In this document: piece after piece, positions 1 to 5,574 of the stretch
How positions within the stretch are numbered: position 1 is the stretch's first letter
Layout: every line of letters starts with the position of its first letter
DNA from: Lautropia sp. SCN 70-15
Lineage (GTDB): Bacteria > Pseudomonadota > Gammaproteobacteria > Burkholderiales > Burkholderiaceae_E
NCBI GenBank assembly: GCA_001724315.1
Contig: MEEC01000266.1
Span: 1-5,574, forward strand
DNA: 5,574 bases
Reading direction: 5' to 3'
The notes under the pieces: generated by a model
Told to the model about the DNA's origin: nothing
The model's input: the letters and a program-made list of their open reading frames with translations, nothing else
Databases searched by the model: none
Program-made: the position numbers and the translations under genes

Positions 1-1
1 C

Positions 2-439
2 GGCGACCTCGTTTCCGGCCTGGCATCACCGGCGTCTGCGGGCAATCGAGTCGTGCTCTGGCAAGCCTCTCGCAGTCTGCTGGCGGAATCGCCGGTCCTG
101 GGGGTAGGGCCTAATGGATTCCGATCCATGATCGAGGGGCGACCCGAACTCGAGGACGTTTGGGGGCCGCACAATGCCGTGTTGACGCTCTGGCTGAACT
201 ACGGCCTTGCCGGATTGTGCGCCTATTGCGTCTACCTTGGATGCCTCTTGCGCGCGCTGGGCGGCGCACGGCGCACGCCTAGGGATGCCGATCAAGCATT
301 CGTCGCGGTGCTGGCCCTGCTGTTCTTCTCATTGTTCGAGCCGCTGATCGGCTCGGCTTCCTTCGAGGTGCTCCTGGCGGTTGCGTACGCCGGCGGTCTG
401 GCGCAGCGAAGCCACCAGGGGGATTACAGGCGAACATGA
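2..439 (+). CDS. O-antigen ligase/polymerase family membrane protein (Wzy_C type), C-terminal part only
   Basis: The frame is open to the left edge, so the true start is outside the window and about 145 C-terminal residues are visible. Numbering from base 2, the fragment shows R16...W20, the PVLGVGPNGF segment (31-40), and H57-N58 followed by nine residues and then G68-x-x-G71. This fits the H[NSQ]X9GXXG signature described for WaaL-type ligases and matches the Wzy_C layout of a periplasmic loop followed by membrane helices. Two hydrophobic segments follow, about residues 59-84 and 100-134, which should be the last inner-membrane helices. Family members either polymerise lipid-linked repeat units or ligate glycan to an acceptor. 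Lying inside a transferase operon favours a Wzy-like polymerase, while the motif is ligase-like; the fragment cannot decide. A GTG at 53 is not a credible start because homologous-looking sequence continues upstream of it. It ends in an ATGA overlap with the next gene. Third-position GC is clearly lower than in the right-hand genes (hand count about 74%). Confidence 0.82.
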   Translation, partial: GDLVSGLASPASAGNRVVLWQASRSLLAESPVLGVGPNGFRSMIEGRPELEDVWGPHNAVLTLWLNYGLAGLCAYCVYLGCLLRALGGARRTPRDADQAFVAVLALLFFSLFEPLIGSASFEVLLAVAYAGGLAQRSHQGDYRRT

Positions 440-1677
440 ACGTCGATCAGATCCACAACGCGAATGGACCGCTCCTGAGCGTCGTCGTGCCTACCCACAA
501 CCGTGCCCGCTATGCCACGTATGCGATCCACAGCGTTCTGGCGATTCGCTCGGAGGACCTGGAACTCGTGGTCCACGACACGAGCGAGGACACCAAACTG
601 GCGGAGTTCGCGCGGGGAATCGCCGACCCGCGCTTGCGGTACACCCACTGTCGCGAGCCCCTGTCGATGACCGAAAATCACAACCAGGCAATGGCCCTCT
701 GCAGGGGGCGTTACGTCTGCCTGATCGGCGACGACGACTCGATCCTGCCAGAGGCGCTCGACGCGGCGCGATGGGCCGATCGGCACGGCGTGTCCGCCAT
801 CGCGCCGGAGGTCGTCGCCAATTACGCCTGGCCGGATTTCCGGTCTCGGGCATTTGGCGCCGGGCACGCGGCGCGGCTGTACATGAAACCGGCTTTCGGC
901 TCGGTGGCGCGTCGCCGGGCGGACGACGACCTGGATCGCGCGCTCGGTCGCGCGGCGCTGGGCACCGACGGCCTGCCCAAGGTCTACCACGGCATCGTTG
1001 CCCGCTCGGCGCTCGAACGCGTGCGGGAGCGAGCAGGCGCCTATTTCTTCGGGACCAGTCCGGACGTATCGGGCGCGGTCGGCGTGGCCGCGGTCATCGA
1101 CGAATATGTCTGGATCGACTATCCGCTGACCTTGCCTGGCGCTTCGGCCGGCAGCAATACCGGGCGAAGCGCCACCGGCACGCACGTCGGAACGGTCGAG
1201 GACGACCCGCACACCAAGCGCTTCCGGAATCTCGAGTGGCCGGAAGTCCTGCCGCGCTTCGTCAGCGTGGAGACGGTCTGGGCGCACGCCGTGCATGCGA
1301 CCTTGAAGGCGGTGGCGCCCGAGCGGCTCGGCCGCTACAACATGCCGCGGCTCTATGCAATGTGCCTTCTCAAGTCTTTCGCCTATCGCGGCGCCATTCT
1401 GGCCGCGGCGCGCCGTTGGGCCGTCGGTGCCGGGATCGGCGCCGGCACGCTGTGGATGCGGGTTGCCGTCGAGCTCGCGAGCGCTGCGCTGGGCTCGGCG
1501 TGGACCCTCGCGAAGCGGGTTTCCCGGCCCTCGGCGGCGGGTGGCCGGCTTCATCGGGATGGCATCGAGACGATCGCGGACTGCGCCGTTCCCTACGAGG
1601 ATCTCTTCACGCAGGCGCGTGTCGGCGCGCCGCTCGCGGCGCTACTCGACACCGTGGCGACTCCGGCGCGCCGATAG
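436..1677 (+). CDS. Glycosyltransferase family 2 (GT-A fold)
   Basis: This 413-residue protein starts at the ATG of an ATGA overlap with the upstream stop, with an AGG five bases before it (428-430). The N-terminal domain is a recognisable GT-A fold: LSVVVPTHNR at about 14-23 is the first strand and nucleotide-sugar binding loop. SMTENHNQAM (77-86) and the acidic metal-binding motif D99-D100-D101 inside CLIGDDDSILPEAL follow. These are the hallmarks of inverting family-2 transferases, which use a divalent metal and a nucleotide-sugar donor at the cytoplasmic face of the inner membrane. The middle region has FGTSPDVSGA (205-214) and DYPLTLPGASAGSN (228-241), probably acceptor-side loops. The C-terminal part (about 314-356) is Ala/Gly-rich and fairly hydrophobic, possibly a membrane-associated amphipathic region. 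The donor and linkage cannot be read from the sequence. In context it adds one sugar of the repeat unit on undecaprenyl diphosphate. Confidence 0.88.
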   Translation: MNVDQIHNANGPLLSVVVPTHNRARYATYAIHSVLAIRSEDLELVVHDTSEDTKLAEFARGIADPRLRYTHCREPLSMTENHNQAMALCRGRYVCLIGDDDSILPEALDAARWADRHGVSAIAPEVVANYAWPDFRSRAFGAGHAARLYMKPAFGSVARRRADDDLDRALGRAALGTDGLPKVYHGIVARSALERVRERAGAYFFGTSPDVSGAVGVAAVIDEYVWIDYPLTLPGASAGSNTGRSATGTHVGTVEDDPHTKRFRNLEWPEVLPRFVSVETVWAHAVHATLKAVAPERLGRYNMPRLYAMCLLKSFAYRGAILAAARRWAVGAGIGAGTLWMRVAVELASAALGSAWTLAKRVSRPSAAGGRLHRDGIETIADCAVPYEDLFTQARVGAPLAALLDTVATPARR

Positions 1678-1681
1678 CCTG

Positions 1682-2749
1682 ATGAGCCCGAGCACAGGCC
1701 GCCTGATCCTGTTCGCCCCCAGCGTGCACACAGGGGGTGGCATGGTCCTGCTTGCGGACCTGTTGCAGGCCGCGCGCCTGCCGCCTGTGGTCGCCTTCGT
1801 CGACGCGCGCGCGCACGAGCGGCTCGCGGCATTGGCCGCCGCGCGATCGATGGAGTTCGTTCCGGTGCGGCCCTCGGTCCGCGCGCGACTCGCCGCGCAA
1901 GTTTCGCTGCGCCGGGTCGCCGCTCCAGGCGACACGGTGCTCTGCCTGCAGGGCCTGCCGCCGCTGCTCCCCAGCCGCGCGCGCGTGGTCGTGTTCCAGC
2001 AGAATCGCCTGCTGATCGAGGGCGCCGATTTATCGGCGTACCCCCCGAAGACGCGTCTGCAGGTCGCGCTCTCAAGGCTCGCAGGCCGACTGACGCGAGG
2101 TCGTGTCGCTGCATGGTTCGTGCAGACCGATTCGATGCGGCGGGCCCTGCTCGCGTGGCACGGCGGCGATCCGGATGTGAGGGTGCTGCCTTTCTCTGGG
2201 TCGGGCGACGGGGACGGGTCCTGGGGGGCGCCGGGCGCCGGGGGGCCGAACACCGGCGTTCGCCGGCGATGGGACTTCGCCTACGTTTCGGACGGGGTGC
2301 CTCACAAGAACCACCGGCGGCTGATCGAGGCCTGGGGCTTGCTTGCCGTGCAGGGTTTGCGACCGTCTCTGGCGCTCACGCTCGGAGAGCGGGACGCCGA
2401 ACTCGCCCGGTGGATCGACGCGCAGGCTGCCGCGCAGGGGCTGCATGTCAGCAACCTCGGTCATCTCGGCCACGACGCCGTGCTGGGCCTCTACCAAAGC
2501 GCCGGCGCGCTGGTGTTCCCCTCGTTGCTCGAATCCTTCGGGCTGCCGCTGGTCGAAGCGTCGCGCCTCGGCGTGCCGATCGTCGCGTCGGAGCGCGACT
2601 ACGTTCGCGACGTCTGCGTGCCGGCCCAGACCTTCGATCCGATGTCGGCCGTGTCGATCGCAAGGGCGGTCACGCGTTTTCTCGGCACCCCGGAGACCCC
2701 GATGCCGGTCCGTTCGGCGGCCGAGTTCATCGAGGCGGTGCTTCCATGA
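1682..2749 (+). CDS. Glycosyltransferase family 4 (GT-B fold) with Gly-rich linker
   Basis: The protein is 355 residues from the ATG at 1682, four bases after the preceding TAG. The frame is open further upstream, but that part lies inside the family-2 transferase gene and encodes Arg/Ser-rich shadow sequence. The mature fold begins at RLILFAPSVHTGGGMVLL (7-24), a typical GT-B first strand with glycine loop, so 1682 is chosen even though no convincing Shine-Dalgarno is visible; re-initiation after the upstream stop is likely. The C-terminal domain has SDGVPHKNHRRLIEAW (203-218), the usual start of the donor-binding domain. FPSLLESFGLPLVEA (279-293) carries the EX7E pair E284/E292 of retaining family-4 enzymes. 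The 'GVPIVAS' strand follows at 297-303. Residues about 171-191 are a Gly/Ser/Asp/Pro low-complexity linker between the two domains, encoded by a G-run tract. The specific sugar is unknown. It ends in an ATGA overlap with the next gene. Confidence 0.87.
   Translation: MSPSTGRLILFAPSVHTGGGMVLLADLLQAARLPPVVAFVDARAHERLAALAAARSMEFVPVRPSVRARLAAQVSLRRVAAPGDTVLCLQGLPPLLPSRARVVVFQQNRLLIEGADLSAYPPKTRLQVALSRLAGRLTRGRVAAWFVQTDSMRRALLAWHGGDPDVRVLPFSGSGDGDGSWGAPGAGGPNTGVRRRWDFAYVSDGVPHKNHRRLIEAWGLLAVQGLRPSLALTLGERDAELARWIDAQAAAQGLHVSNLGHLGHDAVLGLYQSAGALVFPSLLESFGLPLVEASRLGVPIVASERDYVRDVCVPAQTFDPMSAVSIARAVTRFLGTPETPMPVRSAAEFIEAVLP
2198..2245 (+). other. G-run tract with G-quadruplex potential, inside the family-4 transferase gene
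   Basis: Seven runs of three or more G lie on the coding strand: 2198-2200, 2203-2205, 2210-2213, 2216-2218, 2223-2228, 2233-2235 and 2240-2245. They are separated by loops of only two to four bases, which satisfies the standard G3+N1-7 rule several times over. The last part also contains two GGCGCC hexamers (2227-2232 and 2234-2239) separated by one G, so a GC-rich hairpin is an alternative fold. The tract encodes the Gly-rich interdomain linker. Whether it folds in DNA or mRNA is inference. Confidence 0.6.
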
Positions 2750-3978
2750 AAGTCCTGATCCTCACCCAGTACTTCTGGCCCGAAACCTTCCGAATCAACG
2801 AGGTCGTACGCTCCCTGCGCGATGCTGGCGCTGAAGTGACCGTGCTCACCGGCAAGCCCAATTACCCTGAAGGGAGCCTGTTCGACGGCTACCGCGCCTG
2901 GGGCACCGGTCGCGATGACTATCACGGCATCCCGGTCTTCCGCGTGCCGATGGCGCCGCGCGGGCAGGGCTCCGCTGTTCGCCTGGCCTGGAACTACCTG
3001 AGCTTCGTGCTGGGCGCGAGCCTGTTCGGCCCCTGGCTGCTGCGGGGCCGGAGAGTCGACGCGATCGTCGTCTATGGCATTTCGCCGATCCTGCAAGGCA
3101 TCGCGGCCATCGTGCTCAAGCTGTTCAAGCGCTGCCCGGCGGTGCTCTGGGTGCAGGATCTCTGGCCGCAGAGCCTCGAGGCCACCGGATTCGTCCGCAA
3201 TCGCCACGCGCTCAAGGTGGTCGAGTGGGTGGTGCGCGGCATCTACCGGTTCACCGACCTGTTGCTGGTGCAGTCGCCGGCCTTCGTCGACGAGGTGGCT
3301 GCGCTCGCCGACCGCCGCAAGATCGTCTATCACCCGAATCCCGGCGAGCTGGCCTTCGATGACTTCGATCCCGCCGCCGCCGGCAAGCCGCCCTTCGATT
3401 TCCGCCCGGGATTCAGCGTGGTGTTCGCCGGCAACCTGGGCACTGCGCAGGCGGTCGAGACGATCGTCGCGGCGGCCGAGCTGCTGAAAAGGCGCGAGGA
3501 CATTCGTTTCGTGCTGGTGGGCAGCGGGTCGCGGGCGGACTGGCTCCGGGAAGAGGTGGGGCGGCTGGGGCTCGGCAATGTCGAGCTTCCGGGCCGGTTT
3601 CCACCCGAGGCGATGCCGGCGATCCTGGGCGCCGCCTCGGTGTTGCTGGTCACGCTGGCGAAAAGCGACATCTTCGGCCTCACCGTGCCGAGCAAGGTGC
3701 AGGCCTATCTGGCCGCTGGCCGGCCCATTCTGGCGGCGCTCGACGGGGAGGGGGCGCGGGTCGTGTCGGAAGCCGGCGCGGGGCTGGCCGTGCCGGCAGA
3801 GGACGCGCGGGCGCTGGCGGATGCCATCGTCCGGATGGCGGGCATGCTGCCCGCCGAGCTGGCCGCAATGGGGCGCAGCGGCCGCGCCTATTATCATTCG
3901 CACTTTGCGCCGGACCTGCTCGCGAGGCGCCTGATCGGGCACCTGGACAGGGCGATCGAGGATCATCGCCGGCGCTGA
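2746..3978 (+). CDS. wbuB: WbuB-like glycosyltransferase family 4 (putative L-N-acetyl-deoxyhexosamine transferase)
   Basis: The protein is 410 residues, starting at the ATG of an ATGA overlap with the preceding gene; GAGG at 2732-2735 lies ten bases upstream. The frame extends further left, but only as a shadow of the previous gene. The N-terminus MKVLILTQYFWPETFRINEV, then LTGKPNYPEG (34-43), LWVQDLWPQSLEATG (134-148) and HPNPGE (196-201) are characteristic of the WbuB/WcaI group of GT-B transferases. The donor domain begins at VVFAGNLGTAQAVETI (225-240) and includes LVGSGSR (257-263) and the VPSKVQAYLAAGRPILA segment (314-330), which takes the place of the classic EX7E motif in this group. 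Residues about 83-99 are hydrophobic and may associate with the membrane. Named WbuB proteins have been assigned as L-FucNAc transferases in E. coli O-antigen loci. Two downstream enzymes for UDP-L-deoxyhexosamine synthesis support transfer of such an L-sugar here. The family assignment is firm; the exact donor is inference. Confidence 0.88.
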   Translation: MKVLILTQYFWPETFRINEVVRSLRDAGAEVTVLTGKPNYPEGSLFDGYRAWGTGRDDYHGIPVFRVPMAPRGQGSAVRLAWNYLSFVLGASLFGPWLLRGRRVDAIVVYGISPILQGIAAIVLKLFKRCPAVLWVQDLWPQSLEATGFVRNRHALKVVEWVVRGIYRFTDLLLVQSPAFVDEVAALADRRKIVYHPNPGELAFDDFDPAAAGKPPFDFRPGFSVVFAGNLGTAQAVETIVAAAELLKRREDIRFVLVGSGSRADWLREEVGRLGLGNVELPGRFPPEAMPAILGAASVLLVTLAKSDIFGLTVPSKVQAYLAAGRPILAALDGEGARVVSEAGAGLAVPAEDARALADAIVRMAGMLPAELAAMGRSGRAYYHSHFAPDLLARRLIGHLDRAIEDHRRR

Positions 3979-4006
3979 GCCGCCGCCCGCAGCATCGGAC
4001 GACATC

Positions 4007-4861
4007 ATGAAAGTACTGGTATTGGGGGTTTCGGGCATGCTCGGGAACGCGGTCTTCCGCGTGCTCGGTGCCAGTCCCGGCATCGAGGTCTCGGGAACCG
4101 CGCGGTCGGCCGCCGTGGCGAAGCATCTGCCCGAGGCCTTGCGCGATCGGATCGTGACCGGGATCGACGTCGAGAATTTCGACAGCCTGGCCCGCGCCTT
4201 CGCTGCCACGCGTCCCGATGCAGTGATCAACTGCATCGGGCTGGTCAAGCAACTGGCCGAGGCCGACGACGCGCTCGCCGCAATCCCGATCAACTCGCTG
4301 CTGCCGCACCGGCTGGCCCGTCTGTGCGAGGTGGCCGGGGCGAGGCTGGTGCACGTGAGCACCGACTGCGTGTTCGCCGGCACCCGCGGCATGTACACCG
4401 AGGACGATCCGGCCGACGCGCAGGACCTGTACGGCCGCAGCAAGCACCTCGGCGAGGTCCGCTATCCGCACACGGTCACGCTGCGCACCTCGATCATCGG
4501 CCACGAGCTGAGCAGCGCCCACGGGCTGGTCGGCTGGTTCCTGTCGCAGCAGGGGCCGGTGCGGGGATTCACCCGGGCGGTGTTCTCCGGCCTGCCCACG
4601 GTCGAGCTCGCCTCGGTGATCCGCGACCACGTGCTGCCCGCCACGGGCCTGAGCGGCCTGTATCACGTGGCCGCCGCGCCGATCGCCAAGCACGACCTGC
4701 TGAAGCTGGTCGCCGCGCAGTACGGGAAATCCATCGAGATTAGGCCCGACGACTCGGTCGTCATCGACCGATCGCTCGACGGCTCGCGCTTTGCCCGCGC
4801 CACCGGCTACGCGGCCCCGCCCTGGGAAGAACTCGTCCGGCGCATGCACGCGTTCGACTGA
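4007..4861 (+). CDS. RmlD-like SDR sugar-nucleotide reductase (probable UDP-4-keto-L-hexosamine C4 reductase)
   Basis: This 284-residue protein is an extended short-chain dehydrogenase/reductase of the dTDP-4-dehydrorhamnose reductase (RmlD) type. The N-terminal strand leads into the dinucleotide-binding motif GVSGMLG (7-13). NCIGLVKQ (75-82) follows the fourth strand, HVSTDCVFAG (116-125) carries the active-site Ser/Thr, and LYGRSK holds the catalytic Y142-x-x-x-K146. It would use NAD(P)H to reduce the 4-keto group of a nucleotide sugar in the cytoplasm. Its partner is most likely the adjacent dehydratase/epimerase, so the substrate should be a UDP-2-acetamido-2,6-dideoxy-4-keto-L-hexose rather than dTDP-rhamnose; no rml genes are in view. 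Length matters: FnlB/WbjC/CapF proteins are about 370 residues with a C-terminal cupin domain, absent here. This makes it closer in design to WbvR of the UDP-L-RhaNAc/L-QuiNAc pathway. The ATG is 28 bases after the previous stop, with only a weak GGA at 3997-3999 as ribosome-binding site. Confidence 0.83.
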   Translation: MKVLVLGVSGMLGNAVFRVLGASPGIEVSGTARSAAVAKHLPEALRDRIVTGIDVENFDSLARAFAATRPDAVINCIGLVKQLAEADDALAAIPINSLLPHRLARLCEVAGARLVHVSTDCVFAGTRGMYTEDDPADAQDLYGRSKHLGEVRYPHTVTLRTSIIGHELSSAHGLVGWFLSQQGPVRGFTRAVFSGLPTVELASVIRDHVLPATGLSGLYHVAAAPIAKHDLLKLVAAQYGKSIEIRPDDSVVIDRSLDGSRFARATGYAAPPWEELVRRMHAFD

Positions 4862-4870
4862 AGGCAAGGA
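4860..4870 (+). promoter_or_regulatory. Ribosome-binding site for the dehydratase/epimerase gene
   Basis: The eleven-base gap between the reductase stop and the ATG at 4873 contains two purine-rich matches. GAAGG at 4860-4864 overlaps the stop codon and has eight bases to the ATG; AAGGA at 4866-4870 has only two. The first has the better spacing. It is the clearest Shine-Dalgarno in the window and supports the 4873 start. Confidence 0.55.
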
Positions 4871-4872
4871 AC

Positions 4873-5574
4873 ATGGACGACAAGACGATATTCCGCGACA
4901 GGACCCTGCTGATCACCGGCGGGACGGGCTCCTTCGGCAATGCGGTGCTGCAGCGCTTCCTGCAGTCGGACCTGCGCGAGATCAGGATTTTCTCGCGCGA
5001 CGAGAAGAAGCAGGAGGACATGCGCCTTGCGCTCGGCAGCGACAAGGTCAAGTTCTACATCGGCGACGTGCGCGACTACGAAAGCATCCACGAGGCGCTG
5101 CGCGGCGTCGACTACGTCTTCCACGCGGCCGCGCTCAAACAGGTGCCGTCCTGCGAGTTCTACCCGATGGAAGCGGTGAAGACCAACGTGATCGGCGCCG
5201 ACAACGTGATCAACGCCGCGATTGCCAACGACGTGCGCCGCACGGTCGTGCTGAGCACCGACAAGGCGGTCTACCCGATCAACGCGATGGGCATCTCCAA
5301 GGCCATGATGGAGAAGGTCATGGTGGCCAAGTCGCGCCTGTGCGACCCGGAGCGCACCGTGATGTGCGCGACCCGCTACGGCAACGTGATGGCCTCGCGC
5401 GGCTCGGTGATCCCGCTGTTCGTGAAGCAGCTGCTGGAGGGCAAGCCGCTCACGATCACCGACCCCACCATGACGCGCTTCCTGATGTCGCTCGAGGAGT
5501 CGGTCGACCTGGTGCTCTACGCCTTCGAGCATGCCCGGCCCGGCGACATCTTCGTGCAGAAGGCGCCGGCCTCG
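4873..5574 (+). CDS. fnlA: UDP-GlcNAc 4,6-dehydratase/5-epimerase (FnlA/WbjB/CapE/WbvB family), 3' end cut by window
   Basis: An uninterrupted frame of 234 codons runs from the ATG to the window edge. Full-length family members are about 340-350 residues, so roughly the last third is missing. The sequence is highly characteristic: TGGTGSFGNAVL (15-26) is the NAD(P)-binding glycine motif, and IFSRDEKKQEDM (39-50), FYIGDVRDY (61-69) and HAAALKQVPSCEFYP (84-98) follow. STDKAVYPINAMGISKAMMEK (from 128) holds the active-site region, then TRYGNVMASRGSVIPLF (167-183). In place of the usual Tyr-x-x-x-Lys it has M139-x-x-x-K143, the Ser-Met-Lys form seen in this enzyme group, with D130-K131 as additional catalytic residues. 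These enzymes act in the cytoplasm on UDP-GlcNAc, dehydrating C4/C6 and epimerising C5 to give a 4-keto-6-deoxy-L-hexosamine. The neighbouring reductase would take the next step, and a UDP-sugar 2-epimerase is expected further downstream. Third-position GC is about 96% by hand count, the highest in the window. Confidence 0.93.
   Translation, partial: MDDKTIFRDRTLLITGGTGSFGNAVLQRFLQSDLREIRIFSRDEKKQEDMRLALGSDKVKFYIGDVRDYESIHEALRGVDYVFHAAALKQVPSCEFYPMEAVKTNVIGADNVINAAIANDVRRTVVLSTDKAVYPINAMGISKAMMEKVMVAKSRLCDPERTVMCATRYGNVMASRGSVIPLFVKQLLEGKPLTITDPTMTRFLMSLEESVDLVLYAFEHARPGDIFVQKAPAS

Noticed and set aside
424..1554. Minus-strand open frame of 376 codons
   Set aside because: It is antisense to the family-2 transferase, which has intact GT-A motifs; the antisense translation is Arg/Gly/Ala-rich with no recognisable features.
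1355..1681. Possible N-terminal extension of the family-4 transferase
   Set aside because: This region encodes the C-terminus of the upstream gene; the in-frame extension is Arg/Ser/Pro-rich, and the GT-B fold begins right after the ATG at 1682.
381..1682. Plus-strand open frame of 433 codons overlapping the family-2 transferase in another frame
   Set aside because: The translation is Arg/Gly/Pro-rich and lacks domains, while the overlapping frame encodes a clear glycosyltransferase.
1804..1816. Alternating CG/CA run (a second one at 1976-1987), possible Z-DNA
   Set aside because: The runs are only 12-13 bases and are explained by Ala/Arg codons in a GC-rich gene; no regulatory context.
2113..2745. 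Possible N-terminal extension of the WbuB-like transferase
   Set aside because: The family N-terminus (MKVLILTQYFWPE) starts exactly at 2746; the upstream part is an out-of-frame shadow of the previous gene.
3979..4006. Intergenic gap checked for a promoter or terminator
   Set aside because: Only 28 bases, with no hairpin followed by a T-run and no recognisable -35/-10 pair; it most likely only carries the weak ribosome-binding site of the next gene.
2599..4443. Very long minus-strand open frame (614 codons)
   Set aside because: It lies opposite the WbuB-like transferase and the reductase, both of which have clear family motifs. In GC-rich DNA the antisense frame is often free of stops. Its translation is His/Arg/Gln/Ala-rich with no recognisable domain.
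3680..4867. Minus-strand open frame of 395 codons
   Set aside because: It is antisense to the reductase and the end of the WbuB-like gene, with low-complexity Arg/Pro/His-rich composition and no family motif; a codon-bias shadow.
4807..5532. Minus-strand open frame of 241 codons opposite the dehydratase/epimerase
   Set aside because: It is His/Val/Arg/Asp-rich, a typical antisense product of GC-rich codons, against a very strongly conserved sense protein.

Overview
The window is a compact, single-strand stretch of a surface-polysaccharide (O-antigen, capsule or exopolysaccharide) biosynthesis locus. Six genes run left to right with almost no intergenic DNA. The DNA is very GC-rich, with strong G/C preference at third codon positions, and the encoded families are typical of Gram-negative O-antigen or EPS loci. 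This suggests a high-GC proteobacterium; a betaproteobacterium is a plausible guess, but nothing here fixes the taxon.

Layout. (1) Bases 2-439: C-terminal end of a Wzy_C/WaaL-type polytopic membrane protein, cut by the left window edge. (2) 436-1677: family-2 (GT-A fold) glycosyltransferase, overlapping gene 1 by ATGA. (3) 1682-2749: family-4 (GT-B fold) glycosyltransferase with an unusual Gly-rich interdomain linker. (4) 2746-3978: WbuB-like family-4 glycosyltransferase, again joined by ATGA. (5) 4007-4861: RmlD-like NAD(P)-dependent sugar-nucleotide reductase. (6) 4873 to the right edge: FnlA/WbjB/CapE/WbvB-type UDP-GlcNAc 4,6-dehydratase/5-epimerase, cut by the window end. No tRNA, rRNA, CRISPR, IS element, promoter or intrinsic terminator was seen, and the largest gap between genes is 28 bases. 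The set reads as one transcription unit whose promoter lies upstream.

How the genes fit together. Genes 5 and 6 are sugar-nucleotide enzymes. They would convert UDP-GlcNAc to a UDP-2-acetamido-2,6-dideoxy-L-hexose: the dehydratase/epimerase makes a 4-keto intermediate and the reductase reduces C4. The reductase is a short, one-domain protein rather than the two-domain FnlB/CapF type. That points toward the UDP-L-RhaNAc/UDP-L-QuiNAc branch rather than UDP-L-FucNAc. The WbuB-like enzyme is the best candidate to transfer that L-sugar, and the other two transferases would add further residues. The Wzy_C protein would polymerise or ligate the lipid-linked glycan in the inner membrane.

The system is not an undescribed class. 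The points most worth a second look are the choice of L-hexosamine, a dense G-run tract inside gene 3, a steep rise in third-position GC from left to right, and the ligase-or-polymerase ambiguity of gene 1.
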